Positions 15,628 to 24,004 are shown, counted from the stretch's first letter. The stretch is 64,000 bases of DNA from Dyadobacter beijingensis DSM 21582 (GCF_000382205.1 NZ_KB907788.1:186001-250000), one strand, 5' to 3'. Made by a program: numbers and translations. The notes: generated from the letters alone by a model not told the origin.

Positions 15628-16692
15628 ATGAAATTCGACATTCACTTTCTCCCCGCCCGCTACGGCGATTCCATCTGGATCGAATACGGTACCGACCAAA
15701 CGCACCGAATCCTGATCGACGGCGGTACGAAAGGCACCAAGGCCGACATGCTGAAATTCATCAAAGCATTACCCGAAGACCAGCGGCATTTCGAACTCAT
15801 GGTGGTGACGCACATCGACCGCGACCATATCGAAGGCATACTGGCGCTGCTCGAACAGGAAACGCTGGGTTTCAAAGTGGACGATTTCTGGTTCAACGGC
15901 TGGGAACACTTGCCCGAAGACGAAGACGAGCAGCTGGGCCCGGTGCAGGGCGAGCGGCTTACGGCGGCCATTCTGCGGCACCAGCTGCCTTGGAATAAAG
16001 CATTTGCGAAAAAAGCCGTTGTAATACCCGCATCGGGGCCGCTGCCGGAGATCGTGCTGCCGGGTGGAATGCATCTTACGCTGCTGTCGCCCTTGATCAA
16101 AAACCTCGCCGAGCTGCGGCCGGTATGGGCGAAGGAAGTAAAAGACGCCGGGCTGGTACCGGGTTTCGGGGCGCGGCCGGTAGTGGTGGCGGAAGAAGAT
16201 GAAGAACAGCTGGGCATTTTGCCGGATGTGAATGCGCTGAATGCCGAGGATTTCCATGAAGACGAAGCCGAAGCGAATGGCAGCAGCATCGCATTCCTGG
16301 GTAGTTTTGGCGGAAAAACGGTCTTTTTCGGCGGGGACGCATTTCCAGGCGTGGTACTGGGCTCGCTCAACAGGCTGTCCGGCGATAAGGCCAAAATCGA
16401 TCTGGTGAAACTCTCGCACCACGCCAGCGCACACAACACGAGCCCGGAACTGATCGAAAAGTTCGACTGCAACCGGTATATGATCTCCACGAACGGCTCT
16501 AATTACCATCATCCCGCCGCGGTGACCGTGGCGCGGGTCATCAAGCGGGGCGGTCATGCGGTGCATTTGTATTTCAATTACAAATCTGCCGACAATAAGG
16601 TCTGGGATTCCCGGACATTAAAGCAAAAGCACGGCTACAAGGCTTTCTTCCCGGCCAGCGGGAAGTCGGGGATCAAGATCAGCCTTATTTAA
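15628..16692 (+). CDS. Metallo-beta-lactamase-fold hydrolase (ComEC/Rec2-like domain)
   Basis: A 354-residue soluble protein. It opens with FDIHFLPARYGDSIWIEYG and ILIDGG. The metal-binding motif is THIDRDHIEG (His62-x-Asp64-x-Asp66-His67), followed later by GKTVFFGGDAFP and KLSHHASAHNTSPELIEKF. This is the pattern of the MBL domain seen in ComEC and in stand-alone MBL proteins of conflict systems, which act as nucleases or phosphodiesterases. The ATG at 15628 lies 23 bases after the previous stop; a longer frame from 15526 would overlap it. It is the third gene of the caspase unit. Its stop overlaps that of the convergent patatin gene by four bases. Confidence 0.85.
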   Translation: MKFDIHFLPARYGDSIWIEYGTDQTHRILIDGGTKGTKADMLKFIKALPEDQRHFELMVVTHIDRDHIEGILALLEQETLGFKVDDFWFNGWEHLPEDEDEQLGPVQGERLTAAILRHQLPWNKAFAKKAVVIPASGPLPEIVLPGGMHLTLLSPLIKNLAELRPVWAKEVKDAGLVPGFGARPVVVAEEDEEQLGILPDVNALNAEDFHEDEAEANGSSIAFLGSFGGKTVFFGGDAFPGVVLGSLNRLSGDKAKIDLVKLSHHASAHNTSPELIEKFDCNRYMISTNGSNYHHPAAVTVARVIKRGGHAVHLYFNYKSADNKVWDSRTLKQKHGYKAFFPASGKSGIKISLI

Positions 16693-18689
16693 CAGCTTGC
16701 TGCCAACGGTTCGAAATGCAGTAACGCTTCTCCGCCCGACTTTGCTTTTTCAGTGATTTCGGAACCGATCGCATTGTACAGCCAGTAGGGTTCTGCCTGA
16801 AACCGCTGCCAATGGTCGAGCAAATCGGCCTGGAACTGGTGCCAGTGCGGGTCGTCCGACTGGAACCGGTACGCGAACCGCAGCAATGAGTAGCACATCG
16901 TAAACTGCCCGCAGGCGATCAGCGCGGCGCGTACGTCGCTTTTCACATGGTCGGAATCGAACCAGAGCGTAGTGCCCATTCCGGTGGCTTTGTCAGCCAC
17001 GCAGATCATCTTTTTAACGGGTTGCAGAAAGTTATAAAGCAGGTCGGTACGGCCGTCGTGCGTGACTTTGACTTGCATTTTCTTCCATTTCTCCCCATTC
17101 AAAGCATTTTCCCGTGCTGTGCTGTTTTTGGTACTCAGTAAATAAGCCGTAGGTGCCACGCTGTTCACCACTCTCGATTTCTCGTTGTTGACAAACCTTG
17201 CAAACCCCTCCTTGTCAACGACCGAAAGCAATTCCTTCTCTTCGGCCCGCCGGGTGATATCGCGTATCCGCTCTTTCCCCATACTACCCGCCAGATAACC
17301 CTGGTAAGCATCCTGCCTGATTTTTTTCAAAAACAGCGTTACCGCCAGGTTCACCACCGAGGTAGCCCGTGATTCGGCGAGCTCCACGAGCCGGTACAGC
17401 GGCAGGCGCAGGAAATACCAGATGTGCCTGGTAAAGATTTTTTCCGGTTTATCCGCCTTTTCGACCCGTCTCCTCCGCCATTTTTTCACCATCGCCGACA
17501 GCGCATTGTAAGCCGCAATGGCAATAGGCAGGCCCGTCGCGCCTGCGAGCACGAGGCCGGCATGCGGGTAAATGCCCGCGCACGCGCCGTACACACCGAG
17601 CGCAAAAAGGCCGATGTCGAGCAGGGCGTATTGCAGCATGCTCGGTTTGAGGAACCAGCTCGATTTGTCGGGCCGTACGTATTGGTACTCGTCGGTATAG
17701 TTGCTGCTCACATCGCAAATGGCCAGTAAGTCGAATCCGTAAGCCTCGCCAGGCTGTCTGTTTTGAAGCCGCTCATCGGCTTTTTCGAATGCATCGATGG
17801 CCTGGTTGTCGACAATGCCGCCGTCCATAAAGCCGTACCGCTTGTGTTCCCCGGTAAAGCCGCGCTGCCTGCGTGGGTTGACAAACTGGTCTTTACCTTC
17901 CAAGGCATCCGAAAGCGCGTCGAGGGAAAGCGCCTCTTCCCCTTCTACCCAGGAAAAATCATCGGGATACACAATCGGCTCGAAACCCGCCGGAAAGCAA
18001 CTCGATGCCGCGAGAATATCGCCCAGTTTAATTTTTTTGATCACTTCAAGGCGTTGTTCCCTGATCTGTGCCTGTTCCGCTTTGCTGCCCTCCGGTGCCC
18101 TTAATTTGAGAAAGAATCCGCCGAAAATACCGGAATAGTCGGCCTTGCCGCTGTGCTGGAACCGGAATTGCTGCCCGTGTGTGAAATCCGTCGCGCATAC
18201 GCACATTTCGTCTACCGCGTCGGGCGCATGGTCGTTCCACAACATCCCGAACGTCTGGCCGTCGAACAGCATCTGGTCGTAAGCGATCGCGAATGCGTTG
18301 ATGGGGTTTCGGTCTTTGTGCGGACGGTCGGTCTTCCAGATCTGGTCGTCTTTCAGGATCGCGAGCACGTTTTTCACGAGCGCGTCGCCGTCCATGCAGT
18401 TGAAAAGGCGGGCATAAGCTTCGTAGAACGACTTGTTTTGCCGCTGGCTGTGCACGATAGCCATATTGGCGAAGGAGCCGCCGGAGGCCGACGAGATGAA
18501 TTTCACCGACCGGGACAGCGGTTTATTTTCTAAAATAATGGTGTCCAGGTAAGCGAAGCAGCCCAATGCAAAACCTGCGGCACGAAAGCCGCCTCCCGAA
18601 AAACAAAGTCCAATGTTACTCAGTCCGTTGGGCAGCATGGGCCTGGGATCGGCGGCCGCTGGGACCGGCTTGTCGGCAGCTGTGCTCAT
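16689..18689 (-). CDS. Patatin-like phospholipase of the caspase cassette
   Basis: A 666-residue protein. The oxyanion loop is GLCFSGGGFRAAG (residues 28-39), the nucleophile is Ser69 in SSASGGS, and the catalytic aspartate is Asp288 in GFMDGGIVDNQAID, so all catalytic elements are present. Residues 350-398 are strongly hydrophobic and probably form one or two membrane segments or a lipid-inserting hairpin, followed by an Arg/Lys cluster (KKWRRRR). The C-terminal 200 residues are unassigned. I placed the start at 18689 because upstream codons run into the Dabb gene on the other strand. It is convergent with the MBL gene and shares four bases with it (16689-16692). A membrane-degrading effector is the obvious reading. 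Confidence 0.85.
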   Translation of the reverse strand: MSTAADKPVPAAADPRPMLPNGLSNIGLCFSGGGFRAAGFALGCFAYLDTIILENKPLSRSVKFISSASGGSFANMAIVHSQRQNKSFYEAYARLFNCMDGDALVKNVLAILKDDQIWKTDRPHKDRNPINAFAIAYDQMLFDGQTFGMLWNDHAPDAVDEMCVCATDFTHGQQFRFQHSGKADYSGIFGGFFLKLRAPEGSKAEQAQIREQRLEVIKKIKLGDILAASSCFPAGFEPIVYPDDFSWVEGEEALSLDALSDALEGKDQFVNPRRQRGFTGEHKRYGFMDGGIVDNQAIDAFEKADERLQNRQPGEAYGFDLLAICDVSSNYTDEYQYVRPDKSSWFLKPSMLQYALLDIGLFALGVYGACAGIYPHAGLVLAGATGLPIAIAAYNALSAMVKKWRRRRVEKADKPEKIFTRHIWYFLRLPLYRLVELAESRATSVVNLAVTLFLKKIRQDAYQGYLAGSMGKERIRDITRRAEEKELLSVVDKEGFARFVNNEKSRVVNSVAPTAYLLSTKNSTARENALNGEKWKKMQVKVTHDGRTDLLYNFLQPVKKMICVADKATGMGTTLWFDSDHVKSDVRAALIACGQFTMCYSLLRFAYRFQSDDPHWHQFQADLLDHWQRFQAEPYWLYNAIGSEITEKAKSGGEALLHFEPLAASC

Positions 18690-18752
18690 TGTCAGAAAAG
18701 GGATAAAGGAGATGACGGAAGAATGAATATAGCAGTAGAAAAACAGATTCCC

Positions 18753-18760
18753 TATTTTTG
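18753..18760 (+). promoter_or_regulatory. -7 box (TATTTTTG) of the Dabb gene
   Basis: TATTTTTG matches the Bacteroidota TAnnTTTG element and lies 34 bases before the ATG at 18795. No TTG is found at the right distance upstream, so the -33 part is weak or absent. Confidence 0.4.
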
Positions 18761-18794
18761 AACAAAAATGGAATTTACAATTTAAACAACTGAT

Positions 18795-19202
18795 ATGAAC
18801 AAGACGCGTCGCAACTTTATTGCAAGCTCGGTGACATTGGCAGCTGGTACTGCCGCGGCTATGGCTACCCCGGCCGAACCTCAGAAAGGCAAGTATCCTT
18901 TGGTACACCATGTATTTTTCTGGCTTAAAAATCCCGGCTCCGTGGCCGACCGCGACCGGATCATCGAAGGCCTGAAAACGCTCAGAAAGATCGAGGCGAT
19001 CAAGGAACTCCGCATCGGCGTAGTGGCCAGCACGGAGAAACGCGACGTGGTAGACAACAGCTGGGGCGTGTCCGAGCTGATGTTCTTCGAAGATCTGGCA
19101 GGGCAGGCGAGCTACCAAACGCACCCGATCCACCAGCAGTTTATCAAGGATTGCAGCCATTTGTGGGACAAGGTGATCGTTTACGACGCAATCGACGTGT
19201 AG
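18795..19202 (+). CDS. Dabb (stress-responsive alpha/beta barrel) protein, Tat-exported
   Basis: A 135-residue protein. The N-terminus MNKTRRNFIASSVTLAAGTAAA has a twin-arginine motif with a hydrophobic stretch, suggesting Tat export. The mature part begins LVHHVFFWLKNPGSVADRD, the hallmark of Dabb domains, which form dimeric ferredoxin-like barrels. Conserved-type ELMFFEDLAGQASYQTHPIHQQF closes the fold. It lies 25 bases before the glycosidase-like gene, so the two probably share a transcript. The biochemical role of Bacteroidota Dabb proteins is unknown. Confidence 0.85.
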   Translation: MNKTRRNFIASSVTLAAGTAAAMATPAEPQKGKYPLVHHVFFWLKNPGSVADRDRIIEGLKTLRKIEAIKELRIGVVASTEKRDVVDNSWGVSELMFFEDLAGQASYQTHPIHQQFIKDCSHLWDKVIVYDAIDV

Positions 19203-19227
19203 GTATTTTTGACCCCGATCGCAGCGC

Positions 19228-21378
19228 ATGAAATACCTTTTTTTAGCATTCAGTCTGATCAGTTTCTTTGCCGGGGCACAGCAAGCAGCCACGACCGACT
19301 GGCTCATCCGCCCGGAACAGTCCAGGGCGACGATTACGCGTTCCCAAGACGGCCGCGACCTGGTGCTGTCCAACGGGCTCGTCCGGCGGGTATTCCGCTT
19401 GCAACCCGACCTGGCATGTACCGAGTTCAAAAACCTCGTAACCGGGCAGCAGTTGCTGCGGGCCGTGAAGCCGGAGGCGCGCATTGTGCTCCATGGCGTC
19501 GCTTATCCCGTGGGCGGCTTGTACGGTCAGACCGAAAACGCCTATCTGCTCCCGCAATGGATCGACGGTTTCAAGGCATCGGACAGCGCTTTCCATTATG
19601 TGGACGCCCGGATAACCCCTTTGCAGCCTTATCTGAAATGGAAAACGGACATGTGGGCGGGCAGCAAGAAGAATGCGACGGGCAGCGAGGTGACTTTCCT
19701 CTTCCGCTCGTCGCTTCCTGCGCTGGCGGGTGTGGATGTACGCGTGCATTACGCAATATTTGACGGCATTCCATTGATTTCCAAATGGGTGACGATCGAT
19801 AACACGGGCAAAACGGATTTTCTGGTGGACCAGATCGTGAACGAGATCCTCGCGGTAACCGAAGAGGAAAGCGCTGTGGTAGGCAAGCCCGAAGAAATGG
19901 CTAAACCCAACGGCCTGTACGTCGAGAACAATTTTGCATTCAACAATGCGATGCGCTACCAGCTGAGCGACCAGGCGACCCACTGGAAAGTCGATAAGCG
20001 GTATACGTCACAGGTGAATTACGATTACCAGACGCCATGCTTGCTGGAAGTGCATCCCAAAATCGACATGGGTGTGCGGCTGACAGCGGGGCGGCAGCTC
20101 GAATCGATCCGCACTTATGAACTGCTCATGGACAGCTACGACCGCGAGCGGAAAGGGCTGGCGGTCCGCAAAATGTACCGGACCATTGCTCCCTGGACGA
20201 CCATTAACCCGATCTTCATGCATTTGGTGAGCAAAAACGACGAACAGGTGCGCACGGCCATCGACCAATGCGCGGCCACGGGTTACGAGGCATTGATCCT
20301 GAGCTTCGGAAGCCATTGCAACATGGAAGATACCACCGCTGCGAACCTGCGCAAGTGGAAAGAGCTTTCGGATTACGCCCATAGTAAAAAGGTGCTGATC
20401 GGCAGCTATTCGCTTTTCAGCTCGCGTAAAATCAGCGACGAGGACGACGTGATCAATCCCAAAACCGGCAAGCCGGGCGGGGCGTTCTTCGGCAATGCGC
20501 CATGCCTGGGCAGCAAATGGGGCCTCGCTTACCTGGCCAGATTGAAGAAATTCATGTCCTACACCGGCTTTGACATGTTCGAGAACGACGGGCCTTACCC
20601 GGGCGACGTATGCGCATCCACGAGCCATCCCGGCCACGAGGGCCTGGCAGATTCCCAATGGAAGCAAATGGCCCTGCAAAAGGAGCTGTACCAATGGTGT
20701 AATGCCAATGGCATCTACGTGAATGCGCCGGACTGGTATTTCCTGGACGGAACAAACAAAATCGGGCTGGGGTATCGTGAGGTGAACTTTTCGCTGCCGC
20801 GCGATCAGCAGAAGATCCTGAACCGCCAGAATATTTTCGACGCTACCTGGGCCGAAACGCCGTCGATGGTTTGGGGCTTCGTGCCGCTTACGAAATACCA
20901 GGGCGGCGGGCCCGAGGCCGTGCTGGAACCGCTCTCAGAGCATTTGGATGCCTACGAACAGCTCATGATGCAATACTACGGCGCGGGTGTGCAGGCATGC
21001 TACCGCGGCCCGCGGCTGTATGATACCGAGGAAACCAGGCGGACTGTGAGCAATGTGATCAGCTGGTACAAAAAATACCGCGACATCCTCAATGCGGACA
21101 TCGTGCACCTGCGCCGTGCCGACGGGCGCGATTGGGACGGGATCATGCATGTAAGCCCCGATTTGCCGCAAAAGGGGTTGGTAATGCTGTATAACCCGAC
21201 CAAAGAGCCGATTGTACGGAATATTAAACTGCCCGTTTACTACACCGGCAAACACGACTCCGTAAAGATCCGCGCGCGGGAGGGAGCACCGCAGAATTTC
21301 AAGGTTAGCCGTAATTACGAGGTTGACTATCAGGCCGAAATACCCGCCGAAGGCTATACCTGGCTGATTTTGGAATAG
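19228..21378 (+). CDS. Putative alpha-galactosidase-like (clan GH-D type) glycoside hydrolase
   Basis: A 716-residue secreted protein with a signal peptide (MKYLFLAFSLISFFAGA-Q). An N-terminal beta-sandwich (residues 25-320; LVLSNGLVRRVF, TEFKNLVTGQQLL) resembles the N-domain of GH36-like enzymes. A TIM-barrel region (about 325-640) follows, with YEALILSFGSHCNMED, a catalytic-type acidic patch FDMFENDGPYPGD, and YVNAPDWYFLDG. A short C-terminal beta domain completes it. The overall layout fits clan-D alpha-galactosidase relatives. The catalytic pair cannot be assigned with certainty, so both the substrate and the exact GH family remain open. Confidence 0.65.
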   Translation: MKYLFLAFSLISFFAGAQQAATTDWLIRPEQSRATITRSQDGRDLVLSNGLVRRVFRLQPDLACTEFKNLVTGQQLLRAVKPEARIVLHGVAYPVGGLYGQTENAYLLPQWIDGFKASDSAFHYVDARITPLQPYLKWKTDMWAGSKKNATGSEVTFLFRSSLPALAGVDVRVHYAIFDGIPLISKWVTIDNTGKTDFLVDQIVNEILAVTEEESAVVGKPEEMAKPNGLYVENNFAFNNAMRYQLSDQATHWKVDKRYTSQVNYDYQTPCLLEVHPKIDMGVRLTAGRQLESIRTYELLMDSYDRERKGLAVRKMYRTIAPWTTINPIFMHLVSKNDEQVRTAIDQCAATGYEALILSFGSHCNMEDTTAANLRKWKELSDYAHSKKVLIGSYSLFSSRKISDEDDVINPKTGKPGGAFFGNAPCLGSKWGLAYLARLKKFMSYTGFDMFENDGPYPGDVCASTSHPGHEGLADSQWKQMALQKELYQWCNANGIYVNAPDWYFLDGTNKIGLGYREVNFSLPRDQQKILNRQNIFDATWAETPSMVWGFVPLTKYQGGGPEAVLEPLSEHLDAYEQLMMQYYGAGVQACYRGPRLYDTEETRRTVSNVISWYKKYRDILNADIVHLRRADGRDWDGIMHVSPDLPQKGLVMLYNPTKEPIVRNIKLPVYYTGKHDSVKIRAREGAPQNFKVSRNYEVDYQAEIPAEGYTWLILE

Positions 21379-21465
21379 CAGCCTCCCGTGCCGGATAACG
21401 GTGCGGAAGATACCCTTGCCCACCGGCCGCGTCCAGGTTTGCCATATTATCTTTTGTTAATTTAA

Positions 21466-21494
21466 GTTAACATTGTGTAGTATATGTTAACATT
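21466..21494. promoter_or_regulatory. Tandem GTTAACATT operator-like repeats
   Basis: GTTAACATT occurs at 21466-21474 and again at 21486-21494, exactly 20 bases apart (two helical turns). Each contains the palindrome GTTAAC. They lie about 70 bases before the phosphonatase-like gene, in an AT-rich stretch that includes a third partial copy (GTTAATTTA, 21456). This looks like a regulator binding site on one face of the DNA. Confidence 0.45.
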
Positions 21495-21562
21495 TCGCCG
21501 GATATTTGCAGGGTAGGGCTGTATGGTGAGCGGAGCGCCGGACTTTAAAATTTTAGCGAAAG

Positions 21563-22261
21563 ATGATCAGAATGGTAGTTTTCGACATGGCCGGGACCAC
21601 TGTCGACGAAAATAATGTGGTGTACAAAACGCTGCGCGAGGCGATCAACCAGGCGGGCTTCGCTTTCACGCTCGACGAAGTACTGCTGGCCGGCGCGGGA
21701 AGGGAAAAGCTGGAAGCGATCCGTAATGTGCTCGCGATGAATGGTGTCGAAGACGAGACACTCGCGAAAGATATTTTTACGAAATTCCTGGCCCTGCTCG
21801 ACGACGCTTACCGTACCCTGCCCGTTTTCGAGCAGCCGCATGCGACGGAAGTGTTCCACCGGCTGCGCGATAATGGCATACTCGTCGTGCTGAATACAGG
21901 CTATAACCGCCAGACCGCCGAAGCGCTCACGCAAAAAATAGGGTGGGCGCAAGGCATCGACTTCGATCTGCTCGTAACTGCTTCCGAAGTGAGCCGGAAC
22001 CGCCCCGAGCCCGACATGATCCTGTTGGCGATGCGGCATTTCGGCATTACCGACCCGCTTGCGGTCGTGAAGGTAGGTGACTCCACGGTGGACGTCATGG
22101 AAGGGAGAAATGCCGGCTGCGGCATCAATATCGGCATTACCACCGGCGCGCACACGATCGACCAGCTGCGTACGGTATCCCCGGAATACATCATCCACAG
22201 CCTTACCGAACTCTGGCCGATCGTGGCGTCGCCGCTCGCGCCGGTGAACCAGCACATTTGA
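21563..22261 (+). CDS. Phosphonatase-like HAD hydrolase
   Basis: A 232-residue HAD-superfamily protein. Motif I is VFDMAGTTVDE with nucleophile Asp8 and the Ala-Gly-Thr-Thr signature of phosphonatase and its relatives, rather than the GTLxD of typical phosphatases. Motif II is seen as VVLNTGYNR, and the later motifs as SRNRPEPDMI and VGDSTVDVMEGRNAG. It most resembles the PhnX-like phosphonatase-like group. It lacks the rest of a phosphonate pathway nearby, so a generic phosphohydrolase role on a small metabolite is as likely as C-P bond cleavage. It is convergent with the DsbA-like gene. Confidence 0.82.
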   Translation: MIRMVVFDMAGTTVDENNVVYKTLREAINQAGFAFTLDEVLLAGAGREKLEAIRNVLAMNGVEDETLAKDIFTKFLALLDDAYRTLPVFEQPHATEVFHRLRDNGILVVLNTGYNRQTAEALTQKIGWAQGIDFDLLVTASEVSRNRPEPDMILLAMRHFGITDPLAVVKVGDSTVDVMEGRNAGCGINIGITTGAHTIDQLRTVSPEYIIHSLTELWPIVASPLAPVNQHI

Positions 22262-22272
22262 GGAGGGTTCAC

Positions 22273-23184
22273 TTAATTAATCCACAGCGTGCCGTTTTTT
22301 GTGATCAGCCTGGAAAGGCTGCCCGATTCGACGAGTTTCTGCAAAAAGGCCTCGCTATCCTCGCGGGGCGTTTGCGACAGCTCGGCGAATTCGCGTGTCG
22401 TGAGTGTACGGTATCGGGTAAATAACTTTTGCCAACCAGTGTCGATCGGGCTCTTCACAGCCGAAGGCAGTTGCCTGCGCAATGCGGCTTCGTATACTTC
22501 GTAGGGTTTCGTGCCGTACACCTTTTCGAGCCCGCCGTTCCGATCCGCGAAAAAGAGGGTAGGAAAGCCCCGCACGCCCAGCTGCGCGCCCAGGTCGAGG
22601 TCTTCCTTGAAAAGGCTTTTGGCATGGCCATGATAATCCGCTTCGAACTGCTGCAAATCCAGTCCCACATTACCGGCAGCGGTGGCGAGGTGTTTCCACT
22701 GGGTAATGTTCTGTTTTCGCAGGAATACCATTTCGCGGATCTCGCGCAGGAACCGCACCGCTTTGGCCGCATCCTGCATTTGTGCCGCCTTGAATGCGAT
22801 GGACGGCGGATAGGACGAATGTAGCGGGTCTTCGAGCCACACGTCGCCGTCGATGGGCATGTCGTAGTAGTGGCTCACCTCGTCCCAGTGATGGGCTACG
22901 TCGGAAGGCTTGCTGATGCCGCCGCTGTTGTAGCTCCAATCGGGCAGGAGGCCGCCCATGCGGTATTCGATGTCGAAGTAGCGGCCGTATTCCATTTTGA
23001 GTTTGCGCAATTGCGGCTCGATGCCCCAGCACGACGAGCAGATCGGATCGGTGAAATAAATGATTTTCAATACATTATGCGCGGTGGCGGCGGTGGTAGC
23101 GGCCGTATCGGCGTTGTTTCCGGGCATTTCGCAAATGCCGGACTCTATGTCGCATAAAAGCGGGTTGCTCTGTTCTGTATTCAT
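22273..23184 (-). CDS. DsbA-family thioredoxin-like oxidoreductase (FrnE/SpxH-like)
   Basis: A 303-residue cytoplasmic protein. The thioredoxin-fold core starts IIYFTDPICSSCWG with the redox pair Cys49-Ser-Ser-Cys52. It is followed by the helical insertion and the cis-Pro strand LGVRGFPTLFFADRNGG. The arrangement matches DsbA/FrnE/SpxH-like proteins, not exported DsbA (no signal peptide). The C-terminal extension after residue 215 is family-typical. I chose the ATG at 23184; the frame to 23229 adds 15 residues without support. It is divergent from an HxlR regulator, the usual partner of thiol and quinone-stress genes. Confidence 0.85.
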   Translation of the reverse strand: MNTEQSNPLLCDIESGICEMPGNNADTAATTAATAHNVLKIIYFTDPICSSCWGIEPQLRKLKMEYGRYFDIEYRMGGLLPDWSYNSGGISKPSDVAHHWDEVSHYYDMPIDGDVWLEDPLHSSYPPSIAFKAAQMQDAAKAVRFLREIREMVFLRKQNITQWKHLATAAGNVGLDLQQFEADYHGHAKSLFKEDLDLGAQLGVRGFPTLFFADRNGGLEKVYGTKPYEVYEAALRRQLPSAVKSPIDTGWQKLFTRYRTLTTREFAELSQTPREDSEAFLQKLVESGSLSRLITKNGTLWIN

Positions 23185-23258
23185 GTCAAATCGTACGTTC
23201 TGCCCGCATTGGGCCGTTTCATACCGCAAATTTCCCCCGGTTTTCGACAGGAGTCAAT

Positions 23259-23278
23259 TAGTCAGAAATTCTTGACTA
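23259..23278. promoter_or_regulatory. Near-palindromic operator candidate (TAGTCA-N8-TGACTA)
   Basis: TAGTCA at 23259-23264 and TGACTA at 23273-23278 form a 20-bp near-perfect palindrome in the divergent region between the DsbA-like and HxlR genes. HxlR regulators bind such short dyads in the promoters they share with the gene they control. Confidence 0.55.
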
Positions 23279-23383
23279 CCCGCTTCGGATCAATGGGTGC
23301 TCTCAATTCATTGATAATCAACTAAAAAGCGATTGAATAAATTTTAAGGTTGGATAACGGGACGAAACCGCCTAACTTTTGAG

Positions 23384-23411
23384 CGGATAGCGTCCATTCA
23401 ATGGCTATCCG
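23384..23411. promoter_or_regulatory. Inverted repeat just before the HxlR start codon
   Basis: CGGATAGC (23384-23391) and GCTATCCG (23404-23411) form a perfect 8-bp inverted repeat with a 12-base spacer, ending six bases before the ATG at 23418. It could be an autoregulatory operator, or a leader hairpin that masks translation start. Confidence 0.5.
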
Positions 23412-23417
23412 TTTGAT

Positions 23418-23723
23418 ATGGAAAACACGGAAGAAGGCCAGGGCCAATGCCCGGCGGAGACATTGCTGAAACAGCTCGCGGGCAAATGGAAACCGCAAAT
23501 ATTCAGGATCGCATTGGCAGGGCCGGTCCGGTTCAATGCGTTGCTGCGTCAGCTGGACGGGTCGAGCAAGCAGGCCATTGCCAGCGCATTGAAGGAGATG
23601 GAAGAACAGCAGCTGATTGAAAAACAGGTCATTAAACTGAAACCGCTGCATATCGAATACATTTTGTCGGAACGCGGCCGGTCGCTGATCCCGATTTTCA
23701 GGCAGCTGGAACACCTGGCGTGA
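23418..23723 (+). CDS. HxlR-family winged-helix transcriptional regulator
   Basis: A 101-residue protein with the whole HxlR fold: CPAETLLKQLAGKWKPQIF, then VRFNALLRQLDGSSKQAIASAL with a helix-turn-helix, the wing QQLIEKQVIKLKPLHIEYILSERG, and a dimer helix. The N-terminal Cys11 sits where redox- or quinone-sensing HxlR proteins (for example YodB, HypR) keep their reactive cysteine. It is divergent from the DsbA-like gene and probably represses it until thiol stress. Two inverted repeats in the intergenic region are candidate sites. Confidence 0.9.
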   Translation: MENTEEGQGQCPAETLLKQLAGKWKPQIFRIALAGPVRFNALLRQLDGSSKQAIASALKEMEEQQLIEKQVIKLKPLHIEYILSERGRSLIPIFRQLEHLA

Positions 23724-23808
23724 AACGCCATTAACCTCTTTTCGGGCACGCTCGCTGCCCCTGATTTTTACGCCCGATCACCCCCTCATTTCCCGCGCCT
23801 CCCCAGGG

Positions 23809-23849
23809 GCGTGTAAACACCTGTTTTGCCTAAACGGGTGTTTACACGC
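23809..23849. promoter_or_regulatory. 13-bp perfect inverted repeat upstream of the paralogue pair
   Basis: Left arm 23809-23821 (GCGTGTAAACACC), right arm 23837-23849, 15-base spacer. It lies 155 bases before the first of two tandem paralogues and 85 bases after the HxlR stop. No T run follows, so it is unlikely to be an intrinsic terminator. An operator for a dimeric regulator or a leader hairpin fits better. Confidence 0.5.
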
Positions 23850-24004
23850 ATTCGTGAAGAACTATTTCGATCCACCTTTGTAGAGCAAAAGCTTTTGTAC
23901 GGTGGAGCCCAGTCACCACCTCAAAAAACGGACTTGCCTGTAAGAGTATTGGTTACAGGGGCGGTTCCCGAACGTCATTTCGCGGGTTACTTACATTTTC
24001 AACG

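Noticed and set aside
18690..19484. Longer start for the patatin gene
   Set aside because: The extension has no homology pattern and lies antisense to the Dabb gene and the start of the glycosidase-like gene; the ATG at 18689 leads straight into the patatin domain.
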